Of a DNA stretch of 64,000 nt, positions 1 through 12,424 are shown in pieces (position 1 is the first letter of the stretch; the number at the start of each line of letters is the position of its first letter). The stretch comes from Beta vulgaris subsp. vulgaris (lineage: Eukaryota > Streptophyta > Magnoliopsida > Caryophyllales > Amaranthaceae), in the NCBI RefSeq assembly GCF_026745355.1, contig NC_079208.1, positions 19,688,830 through 19,752,829 of the forward strand, read 5' to 3'. The notes below the pieces were generated by a model, which saw only the letters and a program-made list of their open reading frames with translations, made no database searches and had not been told where the DNA came from. The position numbers were made by a program, and so were the translations under genes.

Positions 1-1164
1 ATCTTTCTTGAAATTGATTTTAAAACGATTTATTAAATAAATTTGTCCCTATTCAGAAATTAATAGGATGGCGACTTCCAAGTTTTCTAGAACTCAAAGT
101 CCAATGAGAAACTGTCGTGGTATTAGACCTTTAATTAAGACAGTCAAAAATCGGATACCACAATAGCGAAAATACATCATTTCATAGAAGGTTAGTGTTA
201 AAGGGGTTAATTAAAAGTTTGGGAAAATAAGACAATACTCAAAATGAAACTAAGGGCTCAATCCTAATACTATCTTTGAGGCATTTTACAAACCTCACTT
301 AAACATTAAATACAAAATAACCAAAAATGGGCATATCAACTTGCACGAAAGAACAACCATCCAAGCAAAGATTAATAATTTAACCATGAAATACGTAAAA
401 AAAAAAAAATAGACAATAACAACAACCGTCAATAAGGACTAACTAACAACTCCTCCAGTCTAAATTTTTTTGTTACATCGAGAAAACATACATTAATTAA
501 ACATTAAATTACATCAATACAATCAAACATAAACAAAAGGAAACCTAAAGGAGCTTTATGAGCTCTTACATGCCCTAAAAAACAAAAATAATGAAAAACG
601 ATAGAGAAAGTCGCCTAGTGAAGAGGTCGTCGTTGGTCAGTAATTGGGCTGGTGGATTCAAAATTCTGATGAAGGATGGAAGTGGTAGGAGAAGCGAGTG
701 TCGTTCACGCGTCAGATTACGAACAACCAAAGGCAAAAATCGCATCTTGCCGCATGAGCAATCCCAATAACCTTCTAACGCTTGGAATTCTTGGCTCATG
801 AACTGATGAAGAGTCACGTTCCTAGGTGCCTCCTGACTCTCTCTCGAGAGTTATTTCATGTTTCTCCGTAAGGTAAGAGAAACGAGGCATGCTGAAATCC
901 ACCAGATGAAACTGGGGTGCCGCCTGCGGATTTGAATTTTTCAAGGCAAAGACTATGAATTTGGATTACAGGGAGTGGTGGTTTTAGTGATGGGAGTGGC
1001 TTCAAGTATGTCGGGATTGAGAGAGGTGTATCCTAAACTTCTATCCCTTGGTGTAAACCATGATGCAGTAGATACATAATACTAGGAGTGGTGGTTTTCT
1101 TTATTGTATTAGTTGCTACAAAACGAAAAAACAAATTTAAAAGTAAATAGAATTATATATAGAA
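1..1164. other. Non-coding, nothing recognised
   Basis: AT-rich DNA with short poly-A and poly-T runs. An 80-codon open stretch on the minus strand (575-817) has no recognisable motif and looks like chance. I see no gene, RNA or transposon end that I can support. Confidence 0.5.
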
Positions 1165-1397
1165 CGTATACTACACAGCTACACTAGTATTAGGTTGAAA
1201 TATAATTAATTTAAAAGTTAAAATATTTTAAGAAAATCGGTTCTAGTTAGAAGTAGTCTCCTATATCACAACAAGAAGAATATATACGTATCATAGTGTA
1301 TTATGTTGAAAAAAATTGAATTAAAAAATTAAAATATTTCAAGGAAACCGGTTTTACTTGGAAGCAGTCTCTTATTTCACAACAACTTTTATAATTA
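1165..1397. repeat. Two degenerate ~110-bp tandem copies
   Basis: Two adjacent units share the order: a TTGAA stretch, a TTAAAA/TTAAAATATTT stretch, a CGGTT core, then AGTCTC followed by TATxTCACAACAA. The copies are offset by about 110 bp (compare 1211-1275 with 1321-1386). A weaker third match may continue to about 1500, where the copia remnant begins. Function unknown. Confidence 0.5.
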
Positions 1398-1497
1398 GTC
1401 AAATAGTTAAACTTAAGAGATCGATTTTAGATAATCAATGGTTTCCTATATTTAAGAAATGGGTTAGTAACCTCAACCGGTCTCCTATAGGTAGTCT

Positions 1498-4139
1498 CTT
1501 TGGCCATTTTTGTAGTAGTGACTGCCTGCCAGTGCTCCTTGCCAGGGTCACCCATGAACCTACTAACGACACTAACTGCATGTGCAAGATCCGGCCTAGT
1601 GCAAACCATAGCATACATCAAGCTCCATACTGCACTAGCATAAGGAACCCGATTCATGTACTCCTCCTCAACAGTCTTGGGTGCAAAAGCAACAGAATAA
1701 TGATTATTGGACGCACTTGGAGTATTTATAAGTTTAGTTCTTGACATGCCAAACCTTGACAAAATCTTATGAATATAACCTTTATGTGACAAGAAAAGCT
1801 TCCTTTGACCTCTTTCCCTACAGATCTCCATCCCTAAAATCTTTTTCGCAGCACCCAAATCCTTCATATCAAACTCAGCATTGAGAAAACCCTTTAACCT
1901 CTAAATATCAGACTTGGTTTTTGCAGTTATGAACATATCATCTACATACAGGACCAGATAAATCAATTATCCATCATCCAGCATGTAGTGATACACACAA
2001 CAATTATATAGACTCTTGTTGTAGCACAACTTAATCATATAACCATCAAACCGTTTGTACCAATGCCTAGGAGACTACTTTAGTCCATACAAGGGCTTCT
2101 TCAACCTGCAAACATAATCTTCTTTTTCAAGAACATGGAACCCATCTTGTTGGGTCATATAAATCTCCTCTTACAACTCCCCATGTAGGAAAGTTATTTT
2201 CACATCTAGTTGCTCAAGTTCAAGATCCTGATGTACAACTATTGCTAGTAACACCCTGATGGAAGTATGTCTGACTACTGGTGAGAAAATCTCATTATAA
2301 TTAACTCCTTCCCTTTACGTGAACCCTCTTGCAATAACCCGAGCTTTATACTTGAACCCCTCAGAAGGTGAGATCCCTTCCTTCTTCTTGAAAATCCATT
2401 TGTATGTGACAATCTTTTTGTTCGTAGGATGTTTGACTAGGTCCCAAGTCTGATTCTTATCCAGAGACTAGATCTCATCTCCCATTGCAGCGAGCCATTG
2501 AGCAGACCCGCTACCAAAAACAACTTCTTTATAGGTGGATGGCTCATGATTTTCCACCTCCACTTCCTCAGCAACCTGCAGTGCATAAGCAACCATATCC
2601 TCAAAACCATACCTCTTTGGAGGTCCTACACCAACTCTTCAAGCTCTATCTAGTGCTATGCTTCGTTGATGTGCTTCAGATGAGGTTGATTGATGACTAC
2701 AAGATTCAGTAGCACCATGTTGATCTTCTCCACCTTGGTGTTATGATTCACTCTCATCGTGAGTGACTTGCAGCTCCTCCTATTTATCAACATCACTACT
2801 AACAGACACCGCAGTAGACTTCACAGAAGAGTTAAGCACAAAATTTTCATCAAATATTACACTCCTACTAAGTATAAAACGACTCTCAGAAGGTGACCAT
2901 ATTCTCTAGCCCTTAACTCCACTCCCGAAACCCACAAATACACCCTTCTTAGCTCTAGCTTCTAATTTACCCTCATTTACATGATAATAGACAGTAGAAC
3001 CAAAAGCTCTCAACAAAGAATAATCTGCAGGATTACCATACCACACCTCATAAGGTGTTTTACAGTCAATACCTGAGTGAGGTCCACGGTTGATTAGATA
3101 GCAAAATGTACTTACAGCTTCTGCCCAAAATCATCTAGCTAACCCAGCATTTGAGAGCATGCACCTCACTCTCTCTAACAATGTTTGATTCATGCGTTCT
3201 GCTACTCCGTTCTGTTGTGTTGTATTCCTAACAGTATGATGGCGATCAATCCCTTCATCCTTACAGAACTCATAAAACTCATACCAACATAATTCTAGAC
3301 CATTATCAGTACGCAGCCTTTTGATCTTCCTTTCAACTTGATTTTCCACTAAAGCCTTCCACTGCTTGAAGTTTATCACTTTTATGCTTCATCATAATTA
3401 CCCAATTCATTCTTGAATAATCATCAATCATCGACACAAAATACTTGTGACCTCTAATAGATTCAACTCGGGAAGGACCCCAACAATCAGAATGGATATA
3501 ATCATGGGTACCCTTTGTTGTATGAATAGCCTTTGGAAACTTGCTGCGATGAAGCTTCTCAAATACACAATGTGCACAAAACTCTAGATCCTGCACCTTG
3601 TGCCCACATAGAAGATCCTTTTTTGATAGAATTTGCATCCCCTTTTCACCCATGTATCCAAGTCTCATATGCCACAACTTGATCATATCCTCCTTGTGAA
3701 TCTCAGATGATGCAACAGCAGCAAATTCTGTCACAGTAGAACCTTGAAGAAAATATAAGGTACCATTTTTAATGCCTTTCATAACCACCTTCGAACCTTT
3801 GTAAACACTCATAGCTCCTTCTTTACCTTGAAAACTGAAACCCTTACTATTAAGAAGACTCAAAGATATCAAATTCTTTGTCATCAGTGGAACATGCCTA
3901 ACTTCGTTAAAGGTGCAGAATGTACCATCATAAGTCCTCAGCCTGATGGAGCCTATTCCAACTACTTTGCAGGCAACACTGTTGGCCATAGAAACATTGC
4001 CCCCATCTCTCTGCTCATAAGTTGAATACCACTCCCTGCATGAACTAATATGATACGATGCACTAAAATGCAGAACCCACACATCCCTAAAATGTGATTG
4101 GTTATTAGCAACTAGGGCCATATCTTCAGATTCCGCCAA
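1498..4139 (-). pseudogene. copia pol remnant (integrase and reverse transcriptase)
   Basis: The GAG-pre-integrase and integrase part lies at about 4139-3131. It has the HMRLGYMGEKG type H-motif, the CAHC zinc pair, an SDCWGPS start of the core, DDYSR, and FKQWKALVENQ before the third acidic region. RT follows; its YVDD active site is read from 1948 to 1937, and the conserved KDLGAAKKILGMEI block is at about 1867-1826. The reading frame jumps between 3379 and 3333, and stops occur between 1870 and 3130. The similarity ends after the PGKEHW block near 1510. The polyprotein would supply integration and reverse transcription, but this copy is dead. Confidence 0.85.
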
Positions 4140-4908
4140 AGCAGCAGAACCTTCATTCTTTTCCCGCTGCTTCTTCTTCTTAGGACATTCATTTTTCCAA
4201 TGCCGCTTTTCCTTATAGTAATTACAGACATCAATAGTTTTAGGACCCTTAGAATTCGAAATTTTATGGTTCGATTTCTTTTTGTCAGATTTTCTTTATC
4301 CCTTATCCCTAGTAATAACTAATCTCAATGCCTGATTTTCTGTACTAGAACTAGATGCCTGACGACATACCTCTCTAGTATGAAGAGCATACCTTACTAC
4401 TTCTAATGACACACTATCTTCCCCAACAATAAAAGAATCCACATAATTCTCATACGATAAAGGCAAAGATACTAATAGAATTAAAGCAACATCCTCATCA
4501 TCTACTTTAACATCATATATTACGAAGCTCTACTAAGATAATATTCAATTTATCTAGATGATCCCTCAGAGACTTACCTTCCTGCATACGCAGACTGAAC
4601 AAACGATGTTTCAAGAGCAACTTGTTGGTTAGAGATTTTGTCATGTATTGACTCTCTAACTTCAACCACATACCGATGGCAGTTTCCTGCTCCGCAACTT
4701 CAGGAATTATGTTGTCAGAAAGACACAACATAAATTAAGTGTGCCTTTTCCTCTAGAATTTCTATCTTAGCGGTGACTAAATCCGTTGACTTCTTTGCCA
4801 AGGGTGCACACAACCCTTGTTGCTTCAGTAAAGCCCGCATCTTGATTTGCCACAGACTGAAACTATTCCTCGTATTAATTTATCAATTTTCACATTCATC
4901 CGAGACAT
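4140..4908 (-). pseudogene. copia gag remnant with damaged zinc knuckle
   Basis: A Met codon at 4908, 26 nt inside the primer site, starts a gag-like reading. A UBN2-type gag segment follows at 4731-4513, recognised by MWLKLESQYMTKSL and LRDHLDKLN. The CCHC knuckle lies at about 4190-4235 and reads CNYYKEKRHWKNEC: the second Cys is replaced by Tyr, which would abolish normal zinc binding. Frame changes between the start and 4731 show further decay. Confidence 0.7.
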
Positions 4909-4933
4909 CTTTCTCACACAAATCGAACACAAA

Positions 4934-4945
4934 GATCTGATACCA
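4934..4945 (-). promoter_or_regulatory. Primer binding site (initiator tRNA-Met type)
   Basis: The minus strand reads TGGTATCAGATC, one mismatch from the TGGTATCAGAGC site used by most plant copia elements for minus-strand DNA priming. It lies 3 nt inside the LTR terminus at 4949, the expected place, and fixes element direction and the inner LTR edge. Confidence 0.8.
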
Positions 4946-4948
4946 ATT

Positions 4949-5442
4949 TGTAACAGACGTGAGAAAGAAAAAAATAATTCAATGCAAAAACAATGAAAAA
5001 CACACAACAGATTTACATGGTTCACCAATTTGGCTACATTAGATAGAGAGAATATTTTATTATCTGAGGAAAAACAGATTGCAGAGAGAATTACACTAAA
5101 TTCGTAGTCTAAAACAACTAGGTAAAATAACATTTTGTACCTCGCGTTAGAAAACACTTTTCCGTGTTAAACTGGCCACCGCCCGATCGGGCAGTAATTT
5201 CCCATAACTGAATTGCTCTCGGGCCCGATGGGCGACCACACCCAGCCGTAAGTTCGCTAAGGCGCCCGATGCCATTGGGCGACCTCTTAAAGCATGTTGT
5301 TGACAAAACCGTCTCGGGCCCGATCGGACGGTTCTGCCCGACCCGATCGGGTGGTACTCCAGAATATTCTTTTGACGCATTTTGTCGAACATATTCAAGG
5401 CACTATTCTCACAGTATAGCAAATTAAGAGTTACGTATAACA
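4949..5442 (-). repeat. 5' LTR of the copia element
   Basis: The inner edge is supported by the adjacent primer site and a terminal CA (minus strand ...CTGTTACA). The outer edge is set at a TGTTATACG terminus read from 5442. That gives about 494 bp, plausible for this group but not proven because the partner LTR is missing. The LTR holds an unusual run of GC-rich palindromes at 5170-5355. Confidence 0.55.
5170..5355. repeat. Cluster of GCCCGATCGGGC-type palindromes
   Basis: At least five variants of a CGGGCCCGATCGGGCG-like palindrome occur in about 185 bp, near 5177, 5220, 5260, 5315 and 5338. The surrounding DNA is AT-rich. They lie inside the copia LTR and could form hairpins in the LTR RNA or act as protein sites; neither can be decided here. 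Confidence 0.7.
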
Positions 5443-7136
5443 ACTGAATATATTACACAATTCTATATCTAAATATTATCGCGTATTTTGATGAGTTTTA
5501 TACTCCATTTTCAAATTCATAAGCAAACTTCGTCGAACAAACAACTCAATAAATCATGCATATAACCATTTTTCAGGGAAAAAATTAAATAAAAAAGTCA
5601 ATCATACAACAATGCATGTACATTCACTATATATTAGCATGTAAAAAGATAAGTATATATTATGCTCGGAAAATGCAACATAATTTAACCAAAATCACAA
5701 GGTTCGCGCCCTTATATAGAGATGACCCTGTATTTGAACCATTCTAGAAAGATAAAAGAATGAGTACAAAATCAGTGGGGGGTTGCAATCTAATCCAACT
5801 AAAATTTCGTGTCTAAATTACACAATTCGTGAAAGTGGAAGAGCTTAACTTGCCATATGAAAGATGCCATTAAATTTGCTTGGTGAGAGTTAATTTTAAG
5901 ATAGGAAAAAAGAAGGAAATGTACATTATATGCATAATTTTTGTTGGTAGAAATAAAGTTAAATGTATGTAATAGAATAAGTGATCAAAATTTGTTGTTT
6001 CTTTAATCTTTAAACCTTTTAACATGGGTGAACTTACTCTAATTGAAACTTATGGAACTAATTGCATGATTGGTTATTAGAGTGGGAAGGTTTAACTTGC
6101 CATATGAAGATGACGATGTAATTTTTTAGGTGAAAGTTAATATTAGGATAAAGAAAATAAATGGAGTACATTTTATACTTTTAATGTATAATTTTTAAAA
6201 AAATTAATTTAAAAGTATAATTAGACAAAGAAATTGTGATGTCTTTTAGTATTTCATTTGCTTATATAAAATTTAAATAACATAAATAAAGGGGAAAATA
6301 CCATTAGACGTACTATTAATTATCTTATAGTTATCAACTTTTGACACAATCATAAAATATATTTATGTATTTAGTTTTGTTGGAATGTAAATGGAAGTTG
6401 GGGAGGTTTCCTAGCTTTTATTCCAACGGGGAACTGTAGCAATGATTACGAAATTACGTACCTAAAGTAGTTTTGTTACATTTAATAAAGAACTAGGGAA
6501 TCATATACAAATGATGTATAGTGTTCCTTGACTAAAATGTATGTTTAACTCATTTTTAGTTATTTGAACTTATCTTATCTAAACTTATTCAAAATTACTT
6601 TTTTACTTGTGACTTATAGTTGTGTTTTGCAAATTTAAAAAATTATGTAATAAAAAAGTATTGCTTTATTAATTTAGATTTGGATTTAATATGTAACAAC
6701 AAGTTGTTACTAAAACAAGATAAAAAAAGCATGAGTTTATATCTCCTTAGACCTTTTTATTGTTGTCAGAGTCAATTTCATGTGGATGTTTTCAGAGTCT
6801 CAAGTAAAAGCGACTTTAACATATATGATATACAAGGAAGTCTAATACTACGGCTAATATGGTATACAAGGAAATCTTTAGAACTTATCAATATCATATA
6901 GTTATAAAGCTACTTTAAAATTTTATGTAACATTCTCTTTCTATGTGTTATTTGCATCATTAGTTTTGTTTGACTAAAAATTTGTAGGTATATTTATGTG
7001 TTCCAATAGGCTACAACTGCAAGGAATATAACAATAAAATATGGTTTAGAAGTAAAATCAAAACAAACATTATATTATATACAACTCAATTTTTCGTTAT
7101 TTTATCTTAAATGAGCAAGTAGTATTAAGTATAGTA
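5443..7136. other. AT-rich non-coding stretch
   Basis: No coding, RNA or transposon-terminal signal that I can support. A diverged internal similarity links 5820-5900 and 6080-6150: both have a phrase like 'aacttgccatatgaaagatg' followed by a 'gtgagagttaat' type phrase. This suggests an old local duplication of about 260 bp. Confidence 0.45.
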
Positions 7137-8397
7137 TTAGATGCGTGCGACGACATTTTTCCAAAATCAAACCACTACCACCCCCAATTACCATACTCAT
7201 ATCTCTGAATTTCACGCAATATCTTTTCTCTCTCTATTCAATTGATCATCTTCATCAATTTCCCCCAATTCAAATTACACACTCGATTTTTTCTCTCTAT
7301 TTAATTGAGACCGTCGATTATTAGCTGAAGATCATTATCTTAAGCAAGTTGCAGAGTTGGCTTTAGCGGACATGGAATTGGCTTTCGCTCAGCCCGTCAT
7401 GGATCACAGAGCTTGCTTGCGGTCAAGGCCCAATCTCTGCAGTTTATGTTGAAATTCGATTATGGGCAAAACGTTTTAATTTTAATGTATGGGTTTAAGA
7501 ATTTTTTTTTATTTCCCCCAAATTCGAGCTCTCATATTATGTCTCAAATTTTTTTTAATATTCGGGCACGAATATTAATGTTACATTAAAAAAATTTGAT
7601 TTTTTGATTTTAATATATGGGTTTAAGTATTTTTTTCTCAAATTATTTTAAAAATGGGCATAAAAACAATTCCAGTTCTCATATTTTGTCTCTATTTTTT
7701 TTATATCCACGATACGAATATTGAAGTGATTTTTGACGAAATTCATTTTTTCTACCATTTATGATGTAATTTTAATAATTTCAATTTCAACTATCTTTGA
7801 ATTAAATTTTAAATAAACTGTAATTTAAATTATCATTTGTTTTGGCAAAAATATAATACACCACATATTCGTAAGCGTTACTGTAATTTGAGTTTAATTT
7901 TACTCGAACATAGTACATACTTTTAAGATTTACTGAACATAGAACATCACGCATAATTTTATTTTCAATAACGAACTGCGTACATGATTAACGGTAAAGA
8001 ATCGACAAGTTTCAGAGTTTCGCATTTGAGAATGTCGTGAAGCTCCAATCTATGAATGAAACTGATTTTTTTTGTTTGGATTTTGTATTTGTAATTGAGT
8101 TTGTGTTATGAAAAAATTAATTTGAGAGGATATTATGCCGTGTATTTCTTTTATTGTATGTAGTATTAACGTTTGGTAAGTTCTTGATTATGAATCGTTT
8201 TGATTGAATCTTTTTTATTGGCAAGTTTATATCATTGAATCTTATATGAGTTGATTGGGTTCAAATTTGATCTGATTGATATTTTTGTTTTGGCAAGTTT
8301 ATGCATGAAATTGGGGTTGATTAGGTGGCCAGAGGGGCATTTAAGTAAATTCTAAGAGGACATCATTGCTCCTCCCTTGGCTTATATAATAGAGAGA
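7137..8397 (-). mobile_element. Probable non-autonomous Helitron (TCTCTATTATATAAG family)
   Basis: On the minus strand the 5' end reads TCTCTATTATATAAGCC (8395 downward) followed by an AGGGAGGAGCAATGATGTCC block. That block is shared with three other loci here (22571, 28595, 29177). At the far end GCACGCAT is followed at once by CTAAT (7137-7150), which looks like half of the GCACGC-hairpin seen at 29688 fused to a CTRR terminus. The interior includes a pyrimidine-rich, 5'-UTR-like stretch (7190-7330) of unknown origin. The 3' end is the weak point. Confidence 0.45.
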
Positions 8398-9782
8398 TGA
8401 AATAGACAGACATTAGGGTTGCAATAGATAGCCTCTAACTATATAGATTTATAAATTTATGTTGGGGATGACTATATAAGTAAACCATGAGATTATCTAT
8501 GAACTAACAATAGTAGCAAGCACACAAGCACACAAGCACAATTCAGATATGAAGGATTAATACATGTTGACAACAAAAATCCTATTACTTTATCATACAT
8601 CACAAAATAGGGTTTTTCATTGTTAAAACTAACACCATCGAATTTCGAAAAAGACCAAGAGAAGAGACTATAAAGCAAAAATAATTTACATACTAATACG
8701 ATGAAAGAGACTTATCCATGTACTTCATAGCTTATTTGTAATCAAATAAAATTTTAAAACTTAATACAATACATGGGTAGGACACTATCCATTAGCAAGA
8801 GATCGGAGGTTACTATTGACAAAAACTTAGAAACAAAGAACAAAAAGAAAAAAAAGCAGCTTGCCATCATCCAAAAGGGGGTGGTAACCCCTAAAAAATA
8901 AAAATGAAACTAGGATTTTAAGATAGGAAGGAAAGAAAGAGAATGACTATATTTTTTGGTTAGATAATGACACTAAGATAATGAACTTACTATAATCATA
9001 TGGGCTTTATAAAGATAAAAGATAATACGTACATATGGTAATTCCTTTGAAACCTTTTGGCCATACGATCATGTATTTGTACTAAACTTTTTCTTCTCCC
9101 TTGAGTAGTACTAGAAATTCATTAAAAGAATAATCGGTTTTTGGAATATAAAAGAAAAAGTAATAATCAAATGAGTTTTGGTGAAATAAAAGGCTTTAGA
9201 ATCTTACCTATGGCGGCTGCCATAAAAAAAGTAGAGAATTTCCATCCATTTGCTGTCTCCTCCGCTACCGCTCCGTGGGGTCAACATTACGAAATGAGTC
9301 AGGTTCAGTTCTTCCTATAGCTGCAACCTATCTCATATTGGGAAGAAGTGTACCGCTCTCGATCAAAGTCAACATTTTGGTGAGATTTATTGGCCTATAT
9401 AATCATGAATATATTGGACAAACCCATATTTCAAAACGATTTAGACAATAAACAAGAAAAAAATTTAGTTTGCATATACTTTTTAATACTTTATAAAATA
9501 ATAGATAAAGTTGGAAAAAATTTTAATTATTTTACTATGAAAGTAGATTTGATATAAAAAAAACATGGGGTATCTTTAGATCATATACAAATTATGTAAA
9601 TTGATGTGTGCATGTAATTGTTTCATCGTTTCGAGAAAAGGTATACGGGGTAGTTGCATAGTGGATAAATGGTACAAACAAATTATGAGACCATACTTAC
9701 AATTGAAGTGTTGCTATTCATATGAGACAACGAATATAGATAGTTTTTAAATTAATATGGAACAGAAGGAGTATTGAAGACA
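8398..9782. other. Non-coding, nothing recognised
   Basis: AT-rich. No open frame longer than about 61 codons and no motif. A GC-richer patch at 9205-9300 begins with an ATGGCGGCTGCC-like phrase but does not stay open or resemble a known protein. Confidence 0.45.
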
Positions 9783-9783
9783 T

Positions 9784-9871
9784 ACTCCCTCCACTTCATA
9801 AATATCTTCCTATTTTCACTTTGCATGTTTGTTAACGTACACTTTATATGATTAATATTGAGAACAGAAGG
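9784..9871. mobile_element. Small Stowaway-like MITE
   Basis: TA-CTCCCTCCACTTC at the left and GAACAGAAGGGG-TA at the right form imperfect inverted ends with TA on both sides, as expected of Stowaway (Tc1/mariner) MITEs. A second end of the same type, GGAACAGAAGGAGTA, sits just left at 9757-9771, so a fragment of another copy abuts it. A (TA)n tract with some TACA follows at 9877-9927. Confidence 0.5.
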
Positions 9872-9873
9872 GG

Positions 9874-9876
<3 letters not shown>

Positions 9877-9918
<42 letters not shown>

Positions 9919-9927
9919 CATACATAC
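9877..9927. repeat. (TA)n/(TACA)n microsatellite
   Basis: About 18 TA units followed by three or four TACA units, directly right of the small MITE. Confidence 0.9.
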
Positions 9928-11396
9928 ATATTTGGGTTGTGAGAATACAATAGTTATGGGAGATAAGCTAATTATGTGAGAATAAATATCAGCTCTTGGA
10001 TCTTTTAATCTAAAAACTGCCATTCATAGGTTTTGTTGGTTTCATTAATCTTCAAAAAAAACTACCGAATCCCAAAACAACGTTGTGCAGCCCAAAATCC
10101 GAATTCCTCTTCTTTGTTCACCGACCTTCAGTAGCTCGCCATTTTCGTCCACAATTGAAGTTCCAACAGTATTCAAAACTAGCAATTTATCCTCAATGAA
10201 AGCTCGAACAAGATTCCAAATTCTCCATTGAAGCTCGAAAAAGATTTAAAGTGGTAATTTTTCGGATTTTGAAGCTAAATTTTCTAGTTATTTGTTGGAT
10301 TTTAGGGTTTCGTAACATGATTTTAGAAAGCTTGATTTCGTTTTTAGGCAATTATGATGTATATTTAAGCATGTATAATTGGTGATGTACTTGTAGGCAA
10401 CTTGTGATGTGCTTTTAGGCAATTCATGATGTATATTTAAGCTGAATAAGTTAATGTGTTAAACTACATTCATGTTAAAGAAGTAATTAGATGCGCTATT
10501 TACTATGTTTTTCTCTGACAACAAAAATGGTGGAAATGGAGGTTTCTTCAGTTGTGATGATTGTTATAAAATTATTAGTGCTGCTCTTTTGTGCAACAAT
10601 TCTTATTTAGTGTTGTCTATCTTCGCTGCTGATCGAGGTCATTCTCATCATTCAATTTTTTAAAAATCTCTGTTAATCGGGAAAAAAAATTTAGGTTTTT
10701 CTTTTGGATCATTAATGATTGAATTACACATTTTCTACTAATGATCACTTATTTCAGATTGAAATAAGATTCTTATTGCAAATTTATGCCTGCAAGTGTT
10801 TAAATTCCTTCATTATTGAAGGCTCATTGATCAACTTGGAAGAAATAGTTGCTAATTTTATGAATTTCAGTAACATGTCAATTTTTTGGTTTTTATGTGT
10901 AACGATAGAAATAACGATTGTACAAGCTGTTAGCAAAGTCTGACTGTAAATTATATGGATGGACATGGCTACTTGTCCAAGGAACAAATACACATATTTT
11001 GTTCATAAAGTTGAAGTTAAGCACTTCTTGGGCTGAGCTCTGTTCTCCACAATGAAGTAGCTATTGTGCAGTGTACTCTAGTATAATTTTTATTGCAAGT
11101 GGTATGGTGTTAATCACAGATTTATTGAAGGTTAATGATTGAAGGCTATGACTTAAATTTGTACCTTCTTATTTTATCGCAGGTTTTTTGTCCTATTCTT
11201 CAAAGTGGCTGTTACGTACGTAGTTTTATGTCTCAATTTCAAGCATTCCAAGATTGATATTATTGACCAAAGGATGCTTACTGGAATATTTGAATAAAAA
11301 TTATGGTGGCTACACAATAATATTGGTAATTTATTGATATTCATCTCAACTACTTTGTTCTTTTTTATGAACACCATTAACAATGCGCATTTGTAG
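9928..11396. other. Non-coding upstream of the Ulp1 fragment
   Basis: No recognisable coding. A pyrimidine-rich stretch at 10080-10160 and AT-rich segments follow, which may be introns of the decayed transposon gene whose exon is at 11397. Open stretches such as 10719-10943 show no family motif. Confidence 0.4.
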
Positions 11397-11600
11397 GCTA
11401 ACGTATTTTCTAACTATTTGGAGTCAAGTGGTGATCCAAGAGCCGAAAAAGTATTGAACTTCGACCTAAAATTAATCAAAATGCAATGGAGATCAAATGA
11501 GCACGATGATGTCGATAGTGGTGTGTGTGTGCAACGAGGTACATGGAAATGTATATGGCGCAAGGAACTTCTTCGTGGGATACTAACTTAAGAAACAATC
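11397..11600 (+). pseudogene. Ulp1-like (C48) cysteine protease exon, inactivated
   Basis: An acceptor-like TTTGTAG precedes a reading with NYLESSGDPRAEK, then FDLKLIKMQWRSNEHDD and the catalytic block VDSGVCVQR. After a one-base frame change near 11537 it continues as YMEMYMAQGTSSW. This is the C-terminal catalytic exon of the Ulp1-type proteases carried by plant transposons. The nucleophile Cys (normally D-C-G) is Ser here, so no protease could be made even without the frameshift. No transposase could be recognised next to it. Confidence 0.7.
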
Positions 11601-12424
11601 ATTATTATTGAGGTTAAGGTCGTTATGGAACTCAAGAGAATTGATGGAGTTATAAAGCTCTCAAAGTCCTTATATATCGAAGAGAATGGATCGCTTATGA
11701 GGTAACTTTTATGTTCAGTAAAACCATTTATTCATTCCCTTATGTGTGTGGATCTCTATGTTCTATAAGTTCGTATTATGACCATAGTTATGAATGTGAT
11801 GTTATGAGTTGATTCTGGAAATATTATTCGATGAATATGAATATGCAACTGTTTTACTGGCTTAGTTTATGAACTGAAAATAGAAAGTGGGTAAGGTATG
11901 GATGGAGGACGGTTACTTCTTTTGACCTGAACAACGCCTCATATTGAACCTTGGGGGTAGTATTACTGGGCTCCATAACGAATCTTGGAGGCAGCGTTTG
12001 TCCAAATCATGTACTTGTCACTGATTTGTTTAAGAGAATAAGCTATGTTAGCGTTGTAATGAGAAGAAATGATGTAAAACAATAAATGTTCATAACGGGC
12101 TTAAGTCAAGGTTACAAGTTTTCCACTCATTTTGAAATTTTATTTGTTTTGTATTTCTTCCTTGAATTTGTAGGTTTGATATTCAGAGCTCGGAATTGGA
12201 AGTGGAGCAAGATAAAGATGTCTTGTGGATTAAGGATTAAGTTTGTATTTAGATAGTTGATTTAGGATAGTTACTGATATTTTCATTGTATATAATATTT
12301 GGGAATTTAGTCGAGTTATTTGTGTATTTAAGGATATTTTTCTGTTGCGAAGTAATTTATTTAAGAGTTAATTCTAGTTTATGGTTGATTCTATTTTGCC
12401 AACAGTTCGAAAGAGCGGGATGTT
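11601..12424. other. Non-coding between Ulp1 fragment and gypsy remnant
   Basis: Possible further decayed exons of the Ulp1 gene, such as 12175-12240 after a TTTGTAG acceptor, which is short, acidic and ends in a stop. No firm call. Confidence 0.35.

Larger units (their letters stand above)
1498..5442 (-). mobile_element. Decayed Ty1/copia LTR retrotransposon, 3' truncated
   Basis: Read on the minus strand the order is 5' LTR, primer binding site, gag with zinc knuckle, GAG-pre-integrase, integrase core, reverse transcriptase, which is the copia order. The element stops abruptly inside the RT-RNase H linker near 1498, so RNase H and the 3' LTR are missing. Several frameshifts and stops break gag and pol. 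It cannot be autonomous. The LTR outer edge at 5442 is an estimate based on a TG...CA pair, because there is no second LTR to compare. Confidence 0.85.

Noticed and set aside
1358..1744. 128-codon + strand ORF
   Set aside because: Antisense of the copia reverse transcriptase remnant.
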